51,076 bases of DNA from positions 1 to 51,076 of the forward strand of contig JBGFRR010000016.1 in NCBI GenBank assembly GCA_041695045.1. The letters run 5' to 3'. Below the pieces are notes generated by a model. That model saw only the letters and a program-made list of their open reading frames with translations, was not told the origin of the DNA and did no database searches. Positions 50,252 to 51,076 of the stretch are shown here, in pieces. Position numbers and translations under genes: made by a program. The stretch comes from JBGFRR01 sp041695045. GTDB taxonomy: Bacteria > Bacteroidota > Ignavibacteria > UBA10030. How positions within the stretch are numbered: the stretch's first letter is position 1; every line of letters begins with the position of its first letter.

Positions 50252-50632
50252 ATGGCCTACACCGCAACGACCGAAGGCATCCACATCACCGTCCGACCGA
50301 TTTATCTGGACGGCCAATCGGAGCCGCTTGCACGCAAGTTCGTCTTCGCCTATTTCATCCGCATCGAGAACAACAGCTCAGAGACCGTTCAGTTGCTCCG
50401 CCGCCACTGGCACATCGTTCACTCTTCCGGCAGAACCGATGAGGTCGAGGGCGAAGGCGTCGTCGGCCAGCAGCCGATCATTCCTCCCGGCGACTCTCAC
50501 AACTACAACAGCTTCTGCATCCTCGAGACGATGGAGGGCTACATGGAAGGAACGTATTTGATGAAGCGCAGCGACGGGGAGTTGTTCCGCGTGACGATTC
50601 CGCGATTCTATCTCCGCGCCTCAGTGAACTGA
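50252..50632 (+). CDS. apaG: ApaG-domain protein
   Basis: 126 residues from the ATG at 50252 (MAYTATTEGIHITVRP), with CGAGGAA upstream. 'FVFAYFIRIENNSSETVQLL', 'RRHWHIVHSSGRTDEVEGEG', 'VVGQQPIIPPGDSHNYNSFC' and 'GYMEGTYLMKRSDG' are the conserved blocks of ApaG, an immunoglobulin-like fold. Its role is uncertain; the family has been linked to cobalt/magnesium resistance and is found as a domain of F-box proteins in eukaryotes. It precedes the broken truA by 68 bases. Confidence 0.93.
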   Translation: MAYTATTEGIHITVRPIYLDGQSEPLARKFVFAYFIRIENNSSETVQLLRRHWHIVHSSGRTDEVEGEGVVGQQPIIPPGDSHNYNSFCILETMEGYMEGTYLMKRSDGELFRVTIPRFYLRASVN

Positions 50633-50699
50633 ATCACTTGATCCGATACGATGCCCTCTCTCAATCATAATCCACTCGCGTTACCATCATCGCTCTACC

Positions 50700-51076
50700 A
50701 TGCCCCGCTTCAAACTCTCTCTCGAATACGAAGGCACACGGTATAGCGGGTGGCAGATTCAAAAGAATGCGCGCACGGTGGAGGGAGAGCTTGCCGAAGC
50801 AATTCACGCGGTGTTCAAGTTGTGGGAATGAAGAACTACCGCTCCTTTACCGATGACGAGCCGGATCAAAAATCCACTTCGGTGCTCATCGACAGCGTCG
50901 AGATGCGTGAAGATGGCGACTTGATTCTCATCCGTATCCGCGGTTCGCATTTTCTCTGGAAGATGGTACGAAGGATTGTCGGCGTGCTTGTGGAAGTCGG
51001 CCGCAGGAGGCTTTCTCTCGACGATGTCCGCCGTTTCCTCTCTACAGAATCGGATGCTCCAGCGAAACTCACAGCC
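50700..51076 (+). pseudogene. truA: tRNA pseudouridine synthase TruA with the catalytic centre deleted (runs off the window)
   Basis: The 5' frame (50700-50831) encodes the TruA N-terminus, 'FKLSLEYEGTRYSGWQIQKN' and 'ARTVEGELAEAIHAVFKL', then stops. A second frame from an ATG at 50828 encodes the TruA C-terminal part, 'MKNYRSFTDDEPDQKSTSVL' ... 'IRGSHFLWKMVRRIVGVLVE' ... 'LDDVRRF', open to the window end. The central region of roughly 100 residues, which contains the GRTDAGVHA motif with the catalytic Asp, is absent and the frame is shifted at the join. TruA modifies U38-40 in the anticodon arm of tRNA. This copy cannot be active, so either a deletion or an assembly collapse has occurred, or another truA exists. 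Confidence 0.85.

Overview
The window looks like a chromosomal segment from an anaerobic or facultative bacterium, probably in the Bacteroidota/Ignavibacteria/FCB neighbourhood. The pointers are GTP-type PEP carboxykinase, a soluble fumarate reductase, Kor, Hdr/Flx and Mvh-type modules, and a GH27-like lipoprotein. This placement is inferred from gene content only. No rRNA or tRNA gene is visible. Most genes are on the minus strand.

Layout. (1) 1-3703 is clearly GC-rich. It holds the 5' part of katG, a DUF456 protein, a DUF4160/DUF2442 pair, a secreted HExxH metallopeptidase and at least one well-formed integron attC site, so part of it is a gene-cassette array. (2) 3704-13400 is lower in GC and partly decayed. 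It has a small membrane-protein operon (DUF3108, PH-like, PrsW-like, Yip1-like), an ABC exporter with a nonsense codon, a frameshifted PH-like paralogue, an SdpI-like protein, an IS4-type insertion sequence, and a RiPP (peptide natural product) locus. The RiPP locus has a YxxP...GG precursor, a PqqD-GNAT fusion and a beheaded radical-SAM enzyme. Short exchanged fragments show that two or more related RiPP loci have recombined. (3) 13398-15423 has a GH27-like lipoprotein and an XRE regulator behind three phased palindromes.

(4) 15410-34914 is one long co-directional array for redox metabolism. In transcription order it encodes hemerythrin, KorD, KorA, HdrA, an FlxD-FlxC-like fusion, FlxB-like and FlxA-like proteins, KorB, KorC, HdrC, HdrB, a thiamine-binding MTH1187 protein, fumarate reductase B and A, GTP-PEPCK, a nickel transporter, MvhD, MvhG, MvhA, a small membrane protein and a hydrogenase maturation protease. 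Together these suggest flavin-based bifurcation at HdrA, fed by NADH (Flx) or H2 (Mvh). It would supply low-potential ferredoxin to 2-oxoglutarate synthase and electrons to fumarate through HdrBC-FrdAB, which amounts to a reductive-TCA type module. (5) 34915-36178 is an inserted HepT/MntA module, an orphan DUF433 antitoxin and a relic of an hdrA 3' end.

(6) 36179-47713 is the most unusual region: a sigma-54 activator followed by a QmoC-like membrane subunit, an HdrA-half/NuoE fusion, a [2Fe-2S] protein, NuoF, two DRTGG proteins, a CBS/ATPase protein, a PHP protein, a HATPase and a 1083-residue NuoG-N/HdrA/HdrA fusion. The order resembles an electron-bifurcating [FeFe]-hydrogenase operon, but the hydrogenase is replaced by HdrA modules and a quinone-type membrane anchor is added. 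A good sigma-54 promoter and two phased palindromes lie just upstream. (7) 47714-51076 carries a terminator, a MITE-like repeat, two alpha/beta hydrolases, apaG and a truA reading frame that lacks its catalytic middle.
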